Assembly: GCF_022788635.1 (NCBI RefSeq)
Contig: NZ_CP076024.1
Location: 2,170,001 to 2,234,000 of the forward strand
Reading direction: 5' to 3'
Origin: Methylobacter sp. S3L5C
Lineage (GTDB): Bacteria > Pseudomonadota > Gammaproteobacteria > Methylococcales > Methylomonadaceae
Length of the DNA stretch: 64,000 nt
Position 1 is the first letter of the stretch; each line of letters starts with the position of its first letter. Position numbers and translations under genes: made by a program. The notes under the pieces were generated by a model. The model had not been told where the DNA came from. It ran no database searches and saw only the letters and a program-made list of their open reading frames with translations. This document shows, one piece after another, positions 29,952 to 37,556 of this stretch.

Positions 29952-30923
29952 ATGAGTGATGCTACACAATTAGTCAGTAAGGTCTTTGTTTTGGAAAATA
30001 CTTCAGAGTCCCTTGGCTATATTAAGCAATTCTGCGATCAAAACAGGCTTATTGGTTTGAAGGTCAATGATGCCAGCAATATCATGGCTATTTTGAGTTC
30101 CAATGTCGATTTGGGGGCGATTTTATTGGCGGAAGATTATTGTGATTCGGTGGACAACACGATGGATCTGGCACGGCAAATAAATACGGCAAGACCCGAG
30201 TTACCGATTGTCCTACGCAGAACATCGCCAACCACTTTTGATGAGTTGTCAGAAAAACAACGGAAACTGTTTTGTGCGACTTATACGATGGATGACCTGT
30301 CTCCCCTTCAGAAAGTTATTGATGAATATATCTTTAGCCTCGTTTATCCCAATGCACTGGTTAGAGGAATTTCAGAGATTACCGTAAACGTATTGGCAAG
30401 CCAGTTTAAGCATCTTAAAGTCAGTGCCCAAACCCCTTATGTTGTCAGGGACCGGATAATCTTTGGAGAGGTATTTAGTCTTATTCCATTGGCAAGCAGT
30501 TGGTGCCGAGGACATATGATGTTGCAGGCAGAAGAGAACGCTATTCTTGATATACTGGGATTTGATGAGTTAACCAACGAGGAAGATCCTGCTACCTTTA
30601 GAACAGTCAATAATGTGTTGGGGGAAGTGACTAATCTAGTTTGGGGGTCTTTTAAGACACATTTTATTGCGGCCGATGATGCAGGTCCGGGTTCAACATC
30701 GGAAGTACCCATGGTCATCAATCATCAACATAAATATATTTCATTTGGTTCTGAAAATCCGCATCTTTGTTTTAAATATACCTTGGCGGATGAAAGTAAG
30801 GGTTACTGTATTTCGATTTATCAATGGTTTGTGTTCAATCTATATTGGTCACCTGAGGATTTTAAGGAAATTGAAGTATCGGTTGATGATTTTGTTGACT
30901 CGGGTGAACTGGAATTATTTTAA
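29952..30923 (+). CDS. Pseudo-receiver fused to CheX-like phosphatase, ..GELELF C-terminus
   Basis: 323 residues. The first ~125 look like a receiver fold (KVFVLENTSESLGYIKQF; GAILLAEDYC) but lack the usual acidic pair and have Ala60-Glu61 where the phosphorylated Asp belongs, so it is probably not phosphorylated. The C-terminal part is CheX-like: NNVLGEVTNLVWGSFKTHF gives E-x2-N (Glu225, Asn228). It ends DDFVDSGELELF. The ribosome site is AAAGGA. The pseudo-receiver could bind a kinase or compete with CheY. Confidence 0.7.
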   Translation: MSDATQLVSKVFVLENTSESLGYIKQFCDQNRLIGLKVNDASNIMAILSSNVDLGAILLAEDYCDSVDNTMDLARQINTARPELPIVLRRTSPTTFDELSEKQRKLFCATYTMDDLSPLQKVIDEYIFSLVYPNALVRGISEITVNVLASQFKHLKVSAQTPYVVRDRIIFGEVFSLIPLASSWCRGHMMLQAEENAILDILGFDELTNEEDPATFRTVNNVLGEVTNLVWGSFKTHFIAADDAGPGSTSEVPMVINHQHKYISFGSENPHLCFKYTLADESKGYCISIYQWFVFNLYWSPEDFKEIEVSVDDFVDSGELELF

Positions 30924-30947
30924 TAACTGTATTTGGAGAATTATTTT

Positions 30948-31313
30948 ATGGCAAAGATTTTAATCGTTGATGATTCCAGCACTGTCAGAGATGAGGTTGG
31001 TGGTTTTTTGACAAAGAACGGCTTGAAGGTTATTACCGCTGTTGATGGCAAAGATGGTCTTAGCAAGTTAAAAGCCAATCCTGGTATCAAACTTGTGTTG
31101 AGTGACGTCAATATGCCCAATATGGATGGCTTAACCATGGTTGAAAAAATTCGTAGTGAGCTTGGAAATACTGCCGTCAATGTGATCATGCTAACGACAG
31201 AGAGTAATCCGAATTTGAAAGAACGAGGCAAAGCCGCGGGCGTTAAGGGTTGGATAGTTAAGCCATTTAAGGGCGAGAGTGTCCTTGAGACATTTAAGAA
31301 GTTGTCGGCATAG
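30948..31313 (+). CDS. cheY: CheY-like response regulator (third copy)
   Basis: 121 residues from ATG 30948 with GGAG upstream. Receiver: LIVDDSSTVRDEV, Asp53 (LSDVNMPNMDG), Thr in MLTTES, Lys in VKPF. It directly follows the two CheX-like genes and ends the cluster, so it is the likely output of the membrane-bound kinase. The output target is not visible here; there are no flagellar, pilus or cyclic-di-GMP genes nearby. Confidence 0.93.
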   Translation: MAKILIVDDSSTVRDEVGGFLTKNGLKVITAVDGKDGLSKLKANPGIKLVLSDVNMPNMDGLTMVEKIRSELGNTAVNVIMLTTESNPNLKERGKAAGVKGWIVKPFKGESVLETFKKLSA

Positions 31314-31558
31314 ATTAGTCGGATTCAAAGCTGGCTGAGAGAGATACTTGAAAAATATCGAAAAATTTACCAATAGTTAGGTACACTAAATTTCCTGGTA
31401 GGATAGCACTGCTTTTTATCAGTGAGAATTGACCGATAATATTTACAGCGTCATTGTGTTAATATTTGCATATTTGTACAAGCTGGTAATACTGCATGAG
31501 CATCATGCTTGTACTTCAGCGTTGAATTTATAGACGTCATAATTTTCAAGGAACCTCA

Positions 31559-32350
31559 ATGTCCGCTAACCGCCCTGTTGTAATGTCATTTTCCGGTCAT
31601 GATCCTAGCGGAGGCGCTGGTATTCAGGCTGATATTGAGACGCTGGTGAGTCATCAGTGTCATTCTGTCAGTGTTATCACTGCTTTGACCGAGCAAGATA
31701 CCCGAAATGTAAAAAAGCTAATCCCGCAAAGTTCCGAAAATATTATCAGTCAGGCCAAGACTTTACTGGATGATTTGCCTGTTAATGTTTTTAAAATCGG
31801 CTTGATCGGGCATCATGAAACAGCGATAGCCATCTACGCGATTTTAAAACAGTATCCGCATATTCCGGTTGTTTTTGATCCGGTATTGGCAGCAGGTGGG
31901 GGTACTGAACTATCTAATGACCGGCTGATTGCGACTATTGTTGATTTGCTGTTACCTTGCACCACCGTTTTAACGCCCAATAGTGAAGAAGCCCGCAGAC
32001 TGGCAGGATTTGATAACCTGGAAGAATGTGGCTTGGAATTGCTGGAGCAAGGTTGTGAATATGTGCTGATTACCGGAACGCATGAAACAACGCCGGCAGT
32101 CAGTAATCAATTATTTCATGATAATCGTAGCTGGGAAACTTACACCTGGGACAGATTGCCAGCTAGTTATCATGGTTCCGGTTGTACGTTGGCTACCAGT
32201 ATTGCTGCCTTAATGGCACATGGCCTGGAGCCTGTTCAAGCCGTAATGGAGGCTCAGGAGTATACCTGGAATTCGTTAAATAGTGCTTATAAACCAGGGA
32301 GAGGTCAGTTTATTCCCAACCGGTTTTTCTGGATGGAAGACGATACATGA
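31559..32350 (+). CDS. thiD: ThiD, hydroxymethylpyrimidine (phosphate) kinase
   Basis: 263 residues, ribokinase fold. It phosphorylates HMP and HMP-P to HMP-PP in thiamine synthesis. Motifs: SFSGHDPSGGAGIQADIETL, SVITALTEQDT, VFDPVLAAGGGTEL and HGSGCTLATSIAA near the end (anion hole and catalytic Asp region usually in GTGC-type motif). The ribosome site is AAGGA. It overlaps thiE by ATGA. Confidence 0.93.
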   Translation: MSANRPVVMSFSGHDPSGGAGIQADIETLVSHQCHSVSVITALTEQDTRNVKKLIPQSSENIISQAKTLLDDLPVNVFKIGLIGHHETAIAIYAILKQYPHIPVVFDPVLAAGGGTELSNDRLIATIVDLLLPCTTVLTPNSEEARRLAGFDNLEECGLELLEQGCEYVLITGTHETTPAVSNQLFHDNRSWETYTWDRLPASYHGSGCTLATSIAALMAHGLEPVQAVMEAQEYTWNSLNSAYKPGRGQFIPNRFFWMEDDT

Positions 32351-32961
32351 GATTTCCGGAGCGGGGCCTTTATGCCATTACCCAAACTGACAATAAATTC
32401 GTCGATATTATCATTAATGAAGTTATTGCGGCGATTAACGGCGGTGCAGTGATTGTGCAGTATCGTGATAAAAATCCGCTTGACGCTGATTTTTTGGCGA
32501 AAGAATTGGTTAAAGTCTGCCATCAGCGCAAGGTTCCTTTGCTTGTTAATGATGATATTGAGTTGGCTTTCAGGGTTGGCGCTGATGGTGTCCATATAGG
32601 CAAGGAAGACGGTGCAATTGCTCAGGCAAGAAAACGTTTAGGTAACAATGCGATTATTGGTGTTTCCTGTTATAACTCTGTTGAACAAGCCTTGGATGCA
32701 CAAGGACAGGGTGCAACTTACGTCGCTTTCGGGCGCTTTTTTCCGTCATCTTCAAAGCCGCTGGCAGCCCCTGCGCAAATTGAGACGTTGCAAGAGGCCA
32801 AGCTTTTATTGGATATCCCCATTGTCGCCATCGGTGGTATTTTACCGGAAAATGGTGCGCAATTACTGACCGCAGGAGCCGATTTGTTAGCCGTTATTGG
32901 TGGCTTGTTTGAAAGTCAACCTGAACAAGCAGCCCGAGCTTATCAGGCTTTGTTTGATTAA
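32347..32961 (+). CDS. thiE: ThiE, thiamine phosphate synthase
   Basis: 204 residues, TIM barrel. It joins HMP-PP and thiazole phosphate to thiamine phosphate. Motifs: RGLYAIT, VQYRDKNPL, LLVNDDIELAFRVGADGVHI, IIGVSCYNSVEQA, FGRFFPSSSKP, IPIVAIGGI. Start ATG lies in the thiD stop (ATGA), so the two are coupled. It forms a thiDE pair without other thi genes here. Confidence 0.94.
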   Translation: MRFPERGLYAITQTDNKFVDIIINEVIAAINGGAVIVQYRDKNPLDADFLAKELVKVCHQRKVPLLVNDDIELAFRVGADGVHIGKEDGAIAQARKRLGNNAIIGVSCYNSVEQALDAQGQGATYVAFGRFFPSSSKPLAAPAQIETLQEAKLLLDIPIVAIGGILPENGAQLLTAGADLLAVIGGLFESQPEQAARAYQALFD

Positions 32962-33301
32962 AGCTATGGTCCACGAAAAGCACGAAAGACACGAAAAAAA
33001 AGCAAAAAAATAATTAAGGTCTATAAACTTTTAGAAATTAAATTTCCAATACACGTCGCGGTAAGCTTATACAGATAACATCCCTTCAAGGGATGTTATC
33101 TGTCGACATGGAAATTATTTATCTGAAAATCTATAGTTAGTCGCGGTTAGTTGTAGTCTGACAGATCAAAGTCATTGGTAGCAATCCCAAAGCAACGGCC
33201 GAACGGATTGAGCAATAATCCTTTAGATATTATTTGAGTAAGATTTTATCTAAAGCTTTTTTTCGTGCTTTTCGTGTCTTTCGTGGACAAAAACATTAAA
33301 T
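32962..33301. repeat. Repeat-bounded intergenic element with internal perfect palindrome
   Basis: From 32969 to 33288 the gap is bounded by inverted GTCCACGAAA..CACGAAA.. repeats (left GTCCACGAAAAGCACGAAAG, right its inverse with CACGAAA units in another order). Inside lies a 33-base perfect palindrome (ACAGATAACATCCCTT, C, AAGGGATGTTATCTGT, 33071-33103). A shorter element with the same ends lies at 62686-62821, and a relative of the palindrome at 50867-50899. No transposase or frame is inside; it is MITE-like. The palindrome could also end transcription from either side. Confidence 0.7.
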
Positions 33302-34678
33302 CTAATCCTGGTTAATGATGGATTCCTTAAACCAAACTTTGGTTATTTGGCTCTCACGGGCATGATCAATGATCGGTGCCGGATAATTGCCGGTATAGTG
33401 CTTTTTATCCCATTGATGGATGGTTTTTGGTGATAATCCTTTAAGCTCTGGTATCCAGTGATAAATATAGTGGCATTCAGTATCAAATTTTTGTTGTTGC
33501 AGCCAAGGGTTAAATATTCTGAAATAAGGTTGGGCATCACAGCCGGTTGATGCTGCCCATTGCCAATTACCGTTATTGACGCAGGGGTCATAATCGATTA
33601 AATGTTGGGCAAAATAACGCTCACCCCAACGCCAGCTGACGTGTAAATCTTTGACCAAAAATGAAGCGACTATCATGCGTAGTCGGTTGTGCATAAAGCC
33701 TGTCGCGTTTAATTCACGCATTCCGGCATCGACAATAGGGAAGCCGGTTTTACCCTCGCTCCAGGCTTGAAAATAATCGCGGTTATTATCCCAGTGTAGA
33801 TTGGCAAATTTTTTCAGAAACGGCCGGCCAAAAATTTGTGGAAAATGATAGGCAATATGCGTGAAAAAATCGCGCCAATATAATTGCCTTAACAAAGGAT
33901 GTTCAGTGCCAAGTTCTTCAGTAATGGCATAATAAATTTCCCGGACCGAGCAGGTCCCAAACTTTAGATGTGCAGACAATTTGCTTGTGGCATCGAGCGC
34001 AGGAAAATCACGCGTATTTTGATAATCCGCTTGATTTCTAAGCTGGTCGAGAATAGCAAGTGCCTGGTTACGACCGCCTTGAAGGACATCCTGCTTTGAT
34101 CCCATTAACGACAAACCCAGCTGATTGACTGTAAATTCAGACGTAAATGGCAAAAAGTGGTTATTGGTTAATGCTTGCGGTAATTTTACCGGGAACTGGC
34201 GGGCATTATTATAAAATGCCGTAAAAACTTTATAGGGCGTTTGATCGCTTTTAACCGCCTGTTCTGGTTCATTAAGCAATGCATCAGCCAATACGTATAA
34301 ACTGATCCCTAGTTTTTGACAGGCATCTGCCAGCTCATCATCACGGCGTCGACTAAAAGGCGTGTAATCACGGTTAATAAATACGGCCTGTATGTGCTGC
34401 TGCTCATATAAATGGCGTAAAACCTGCTCGGGTGAATTATGATACAGCGCTAACTTGGCACCGACTATTTTCAATTGCTGTTGAAGATCGTCAATAGACT
34501 GCAACATAAATTGCAGCGCGGGTTTGCTTTGATAAGGATGCGGTTCTATTTGCTTGGGATCAAAAATAAAGCAGGGTATCACCTGTTTGGAAAGTCGCAG
34601 TGCTTCATTAAGTGCGGTATTGTCATGTACACGCAAATCACGGCGGAAGATAAATAAGGCGTTTGCGTAGAGGGTCAT
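33302..34678 (-). CDS. phr: Class I CPD photolyase
   Basis: 458 residues. It repairs UV-made pyrimidine dimers with blue light. The N-terminal alpha/beta domain (ALFIFRRDLRVHDNTAL) is followed by a helical FAD domain (LYWRDFFTHIAYHFP; GFPIVDAGMRELNATGFMHN and RLRMIVASFLVKDL; the NNGNWQWAASTGCD block). Length and motifs match E. coli PhrB, and the Trp residues of the electron chain are present. Convergent with thiE. Confidence 0.95.
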   Translation of the reverse strand: MTLYANALFIFRRDLRVHDNTALNEALRLSKQVIPCFIFDPKQIEPHPYQSKPALQFMLQSIDDLQQQLKIVGAKLALYHNSPEQVLRHLYEQQHIQAVFINRDYTPFSRRRDDELADACQKLGISLYVLADALLNEPEQAVKSDQTPYKVFTAFYNNARQFPVKLPQALTNNHFLPFTSEFTVNQLGLSLMGSKQDVLQGGRNQALAILDQLRNQADYQNTRDFPALDATSKLSAHLKFGTCSVREIYYAITEELGTEHPLLRQLYWRDFFTHIAYHFPQIFGRPFLKKFANLHWDNNRDYFQAWSEGKTGFPIVDAGMRELNATGFMHNRLRMIVASFLVKDLHVSWRWGERYFAQHLIDYDPCVNNGNWQWAASTGCDAQPYFRIFNPWLQQQKFDTECHYIYHWIPELKGLSPKTIHQWDKKHYTGNYPAPIIDHARESQITKVWFKESIINQD

Positions 34679-34875
34679 TTACAGCTTTTCAGGTAATGGT
34701 TTAGAGTCATGAATTAATTAAGTACGAAGGGCTTGTCGTGTGCGCAGTGGCCTTTAACACAGGCACGTTAGGAACTACAGAAAAAGATGTTGCTTAATCA
34801 GCGAAGGTATTTATAACGTAATTATTCAGTTCCTAACTTTGGAAAAAGTGGGGATTAAGGAGTTTTTTTAAATAC
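34679..34875. repeat. Short gap with degenerate copy of the CCCCTCTTT repeat
   Basis: 34816-34871 (GTAATTATTCAGTTCCTAAC..GTGGGGATTAAGGAG) matches one arm of the palindromic repeat at 46600-46702 in order and spacing. The upstream 34679-34815 holds no frame; the phr promoter should be here. Confidence 0.55.
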
Positions 34876-35313
34876 TTAATCAATTATATGTGCTTTTTGT
34901 AATTGTAAGCGTAGTGCTTCCACACGTTTACGATTAACTCCAAAGTCGCTATGGCCGGTACGTGAAGCCGAGCGTATATGGATAACATTGGTGTCGTTAT
35001 CAAGAATGACATTAATATCATCGACAAAATGAAAAATCAGGCTGGTTGCCTCAGCATGGAGAGTATCGGAAGTTTCGTGGGTAATAACCATGCGACTCTG
35101 TTTGTTAATAGCCTCTTTCAATGCCTGCCAAGCTTCGTTACAGTCACCCTTAATTTTAAAAGGTTCAATAAAATGCTTGGCATCCTGTGCTTGACTGGAA
35201 ACACAGTTAGGGCTGTCCCGGCATAGTGGTAATGATTTTTTTATGGCTGAGTTTGCCGAATTTAATGTGCTGAGTGTCATAAGAATAATATAAAAAAATA
35301 TTTTAAATGTCAT
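34876..35313 (-). CDS. Exported DUF1499 family protein
   Basis: 145 residues with a signal peptide (FFYIILMTLSTLNSANSA). The mature part carries DUF1499 marks: CRDSPNCVSS near the start, an AEATSLIFHFVDDI strand, and SASRTGHSDFGVNRKRVEAL at the end. The biochemical role of the family is unknown. It lies upstream of phr on the same strand, with a 197-base gap. Two Cys in the mature N-terminal segment could pair. Confidence 0.8.
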   Translation of the reverse strand: MTFKIFFYIILMTLSTLNSANSAIKKSLPLCRDSPNCVSSQAQDAKHFIEPFKIKGDCNEAWQALKEAINKQSRMVITHETSDTLHAEATSLIFHFVDDINVILDNDTNVIHIRSASRTGHSDFGVNRKRVEALRLQLQKAHIID

Positions 35314-35778
35314 AAAAAAAGTTGTGCATAAAATTTTTTTAAATAAAAAAGTACAACTAATGTTACATAAATTTTAAAAGAGTCAAATTGTTGTTTATGG
35401 TTTTCAAATTTGTATATATATACATATATATAGGTTCCCGGATAAATAATTTCGATGTTAGCAGATGCCAACCATTTAAAAAATTTAAGAGTTACTATCC
35501 ATAAGCTTAAAGTGACGTAAATTGGAAATTTAATTGCATAAACTATAGCTGTTTTAAATAACCCCAACAGGAATTGTCGCTAAGGTATTGATTTTTTTTA
35601 ATTAAATTTAAATGTGCAGGATTTTCTGAGTATCATCAAAGTCCTTTTAAAAAAGGCTGTTTTTAATGTATAAACACTTTTAAGAAACACACTCTTTCCA
35701 AAGAATAAATAATTTTGCTATTTCAGAATTTAACTTTATATTATCTCCGTGTTAAATTATTTTATGAGGGAAGGTCAT
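35314..35778. other. 465-base very AT-rich gap
   Basis: Contains an alternating TA/CA tract (TATATATACATATATATAG, 35413-35431) and long A/T runs. A frame on the minus strand (35567-35310) is judged spurious. The divergent promoters of the DUF1499 gene and of the 35779 gene should lie here; no motif stands out. Confidence 0.5.
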
Positions 35779-36225
35779 ATGAAATCAAATTATATCTTAG
35801 TAAAACGTTCTTTTTCAGTATTATCAATTGCGGTTTTTGCAACTCTATTTATCAGTCCGGTCGCCTCTGCAAGCGATTATGAAACCCAGTGTTTTAACGA
35901 TGTTCAGGGCAAAATACCCTGGTCTGATGACAAACTTAATTGGGAGCCGGAAAACGTAAAACAACTTTGTAAAGGTACAACTAAACCCTCCGAGCCCGGC
36001 CAATGCTTTCTGAGTATCAAGTCAGGTAAAACAGAATGGGCTAAAGGCAATACTGAATGGGATTGGAAAAATGCCATTAATCTTTGTGCCGGAACGAATA
36101 ACGCCAAGGAAAGAGTCGATTGTTTTACTAAAGGTGTCAATGCTGGTGCCGACTGGCGAGAAGTTATCTTGTCGTGTCAACGTAGTGATAATAGCCAGTC
36201 AAAAAAGAATGAGTTGATGAATTAA
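35779..36225 (+). CDS. Exported protein with three Cys-pair/Trp modules
   Basis: 148 residues from ATG 35779, set by GGAAGG 5-8 bases upstream; ATG 35764 in frame has none. A signal peptide ends ..SPVASA. The mature protein has three repeats of about 30-40 residues: CFNDVQGKIPW..NVKQLCKGT, CFLSIKSGKTEW..AINLCAGT, and CFTKGVNAGADW..VILSC. Each opens with CF, has a central W and closes with C, which suggests one disulfide per module. I do not know a name for it. It looks like a small periplasmic or secreted binding protein. Confidence 0.75.
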   Translation: MKSNYILVKRSFSVLSIAVFATLFISPVASASDYETQCFNDVQGKIPWSDDKLNWEPENVKQLCKGTTKPSEPGQCFLSIKSGKTEWAKGNTEWDWKNAINLCAGTNNAKERVDCFTKGVNAGADWREVILSCQRSDNSQSKKNELMN

Positions 36226-36256
36226 TTAGAAATCATGCTTTTTGTTGATAGTTTAT

Positions 36257-36285
36257 GGATTGGGCATAACTTTCATGCCCAATCC
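36257..36285 (+). terminator. Strong hairpin after the Cys-module gene
   Basis: GGATTGGGCAT, 7-base loop, ATGCCCAATCC: an 11-bp perfect stem 32 bases after the stop. Only TATTGTAATAA follows, so it is a weak intrinsic terminator at best. Confidence 0.5.
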
Positions 36286-36530
36286 TATTGTAATAATTAG
36301 ATATAACTTAAGTTACCCTTTTTCGAGGCGGTAGCCAAAACAGATTTAAGGTATGGAAATGAAATAAAATGAATATTTTTGTGCGGTATTTTTACTCGTA
36401 TTTAATATATTCATGTTATAAAATTACCATTCCAAAAATGGCAATAGTAATAATGTTAGTGCCATTGGGAGTATCAGCAAAAAATAATAATTTAAGTTGA
36501 GTCATATTCTCAACCGGGAAGGGTATTGCA

Positions 36531-37031
36531 GTGCAAATTAAATTTTCATTTGATTCATCCAAGCCGATTGCTGGTGAAGCAAGTATTGAGATCGACAAAC
36601 CAATTAACGATGTCTTTGCTTATATCGGTGAACATTTTTATGATAATTATCCTAAATGGGCACTAGAAGTTGTTGAACTGGAACCACTGGATGGTAACAA
36701 GGTTTTTGTCGGTGCCAAAGCAAAGCAGGTTCGTGAAGATAATGGTTCAAAAGTTGAATCGGTTTTTGAAATCACCGATTATCAGCCAGCCATGAAGCTT
36801 ATTTTTAAAGGCTTGACTGAACCTTACACCCACAGTTATCTACTGGAAAGTAGCCAAGAAAAACAATGTACACGGTTGACTTTTCGTTTTGAATTAGCCG
36901 AAATCGACGTTTTTATGAGGCCATTTCAAAAACTGATACGTTCTGCGATTGAAGACGGCGCAGAAAACACCGTTGAAAACATTAAAAAATTACTCACCAC
37001 TGATCGCAACCAAAATTTGACTGCGTCATAA
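36531..37031 (+). CDS. SRPBCC/START-like protein in LOV operon
   Basis: 166 residues, GTG start with GGAAGG about 7 bases upstream. The pattern fits a helix-grip lipid or ligand-binding fold: EIDKPINDVFAYIGEHFYDNY, PALEVVELEP-like strand, FEITDYQPAMKLIFKG, LTFRFELAEID and a long C-terminal helix. No catalytic motif is seen. It is followed after 24 bases by the LOV gene, so it probably binds a hydrophobic ligand in the same pathway. Confidence 0.75.
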   Translation: MQIKFSFDSSKPIAGEASIEIDKPINDVFAYIGEHFYDNYPKWALEVVELEPLDGNKVFVGAKAKQVREDNGSKVESVFEITDYQPAMKLIFKGLTEPYTHSYLLESSQEKQCTRLTFRFELAEIDVFMRPFQKLIRSAIEDGAENTVENIKKLLTTDRNQNLTAS

Positions 37032-37055
37032 TATTATAAGAATTGGAGTTTAAAT

Positions 37056-37511
37056 ATGTCTTTTATTGTTGAAAAAGATAGCGGTCTTATCCCGCAAGTG
37101 CTTTCCGCTATTTTAGATGAGTGCGTTAATGGTGTAACTTTAGCCGATCCGGATTTAGATGACGCTCCAATTATATACGCCAATAAAGCTTTTGAACGTT
37201 TAACAGGATATAGCCAGGAAGAGATCATTGGCCACAACTGTCGCTTTCTTCAGGGTGAGGATAGGGATCAAGCCGGACGTTATCAAATTATTGAGGCAAT
37301 GAAAATCCATGAGCCCATTGAAGTAACGCTGCGCAATTATAAAAAAGATGGAACCTTGTTTTTTAATCGTCTGAAAATAACACCTTTGTTTGATAAAAAA
37401 CATCGGGTCATTTATTATCTGGGGGTTCAGTACGACATAACCAAACAGATTGACGCAAGCAATGAAATCAAAGAGCTGAATGATCTATTAGCCGCCATAA
37501 CGAATAAATAA
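37056..37511 (+). CDS. Short LOV blue-light photoreceptor
   Basis: 151 residues, a single LOV domain with no output domain. The flavin-adduct motif GHNCRFLQG holds photoactive Cys62, with YANKAFERLTGYS before it and NYKKDGTLFFNRL plus YYLGVQYDITKQ after it. Short N and C helices flank the core, as in stand-alone LOV proteins that signal by dimer changes. It shares an operon with the SRPBCC and hydroxylase genes, and a photolyase lies 2.4 kb away. Confidence 0.92.
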   Translation: MSFIVEKDSGLIPQVLSAILDECVNGVTLADPDLDDAPIIYANKAFERLTGYSQEEIIGHNCRFLQGEDRDQAGRYQIIEAMKIHEPIEVTLRNYKKDGTLFFNRLKITPLFDKKHRVIYYLGVQYDITKQIDASNEIKELNDLLAAITNK

Positions 37512-37556
37512 CCACGTTTTTTACAATAAAGCCAAACAAAATATAAAGGTAAGTTT

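Noticed and set aside
31315-31400. TPP riboswitch upstream of thiD
   Set aside because: GGCTGAGAGAGATACT recalls part of the THI box, but the second conserved half (CTGATCTGG..AATGCCAGCG) is absent, and 160 bases separate it from the gene.
35310-35567. 85-residue frame on the minus strand
   Set aside because: Lies in a very AT-rich gap, has TA-repeat codons (YIYVYIYK), no ribosome site and no family likeness.
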